Positions 5,664-5,664 of a stretch of 5,664 nucleotides of DNA are shown piece by piece. The translations under genes and the position numbers were made by a program. The stretch spans positions 1-5,664 of the forward strand of contig PKWQ01000464.1 of the NCBI GenBank assembly GCA_003133265.1. The letters run 5' to 3'. Source of the stretch: Acetobacteraceae bacterium (GTDB taxonomy: Bacteria > Pseudomonadota > Alphaproteobacteria > Acetobacterales > Acetobacteraceae). Numbering within the stretch: the first letter of the stretch is position 1; each line of letters starts with the position of its first letter. Under the pieces are notes generated by a model that searched no databases, was not told where the DNA came from, and saw nothing but the letters and a program-made list of their open reading frames with translations.

Positions 5664-5664
5664 C

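Overview
The window looks like ordinary chromosomal housekeeping sequence from a high-GC alphaproteobacterium. The zinc-free 204-residue ribosomal protein S4, the stand-alone rpsD gene and the style of the CysS and TrmJ proteins suggest something close to Rhodospirillales or Acetobacterales. That placement rests on remembered family appearance, not on a search. No mobile element, CRISPR array, tRNA or rRNA was found.

Layout, left to right. Positions 1-235 are proline-codon-rich low-complexity DNA that is open in several frames on both strands. It may be the 3' end of a gene running in from the left edge. Positions 251-1069 (+) encode an exported L,D-transpeptidase (YkuD-fold) protein with visibly relaxed codon use. 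Facing it on the minus strand are prfC (release factor 3, 1132-2673) and, upstream of prfC, rpsD (ribosomal protein S4, 2742-3356). A strong intrinsic terminator on the minus strand (2687-2715) lies between rpsD and prfC, directly before the prfC ribosome binding site.

The 291-base gap 3357-3647 holds a good minus-strand promoter for rpsD (TTGACA-17-TATACG) and a leader of about 190 nt. The leader contains a tandem 13-mer repeat and two stems that exclude each other. Divergent from rpsD is a small gene for a 67-residue, two-helix membrane protein (3648-3851, +). To its right, on the minus strand, cysS (cysteinyl-tRNA synthetase, N-terminus outside the window) and trmJ (tRNA Cm32/Um32 methyltransferase) form a tightly coupled pair. 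The cysS stop overlaps a TTG start of trmJ that has a strong GGAGG sequence in front of it.

Functionally, four of the genes belong to translation: cysS charges tRNA-Cys, trmJ modifies tRNA position 32, rpsD builds the 30S subunit, and prfC recycles class I release factors. The L,D-transpeptidase is a cell-envelope gene in sequence of different character. I see no new multi-gene system. The items most worth a second look are the rpsD leader, the terminator in front of prfC, and the small membrane protein.
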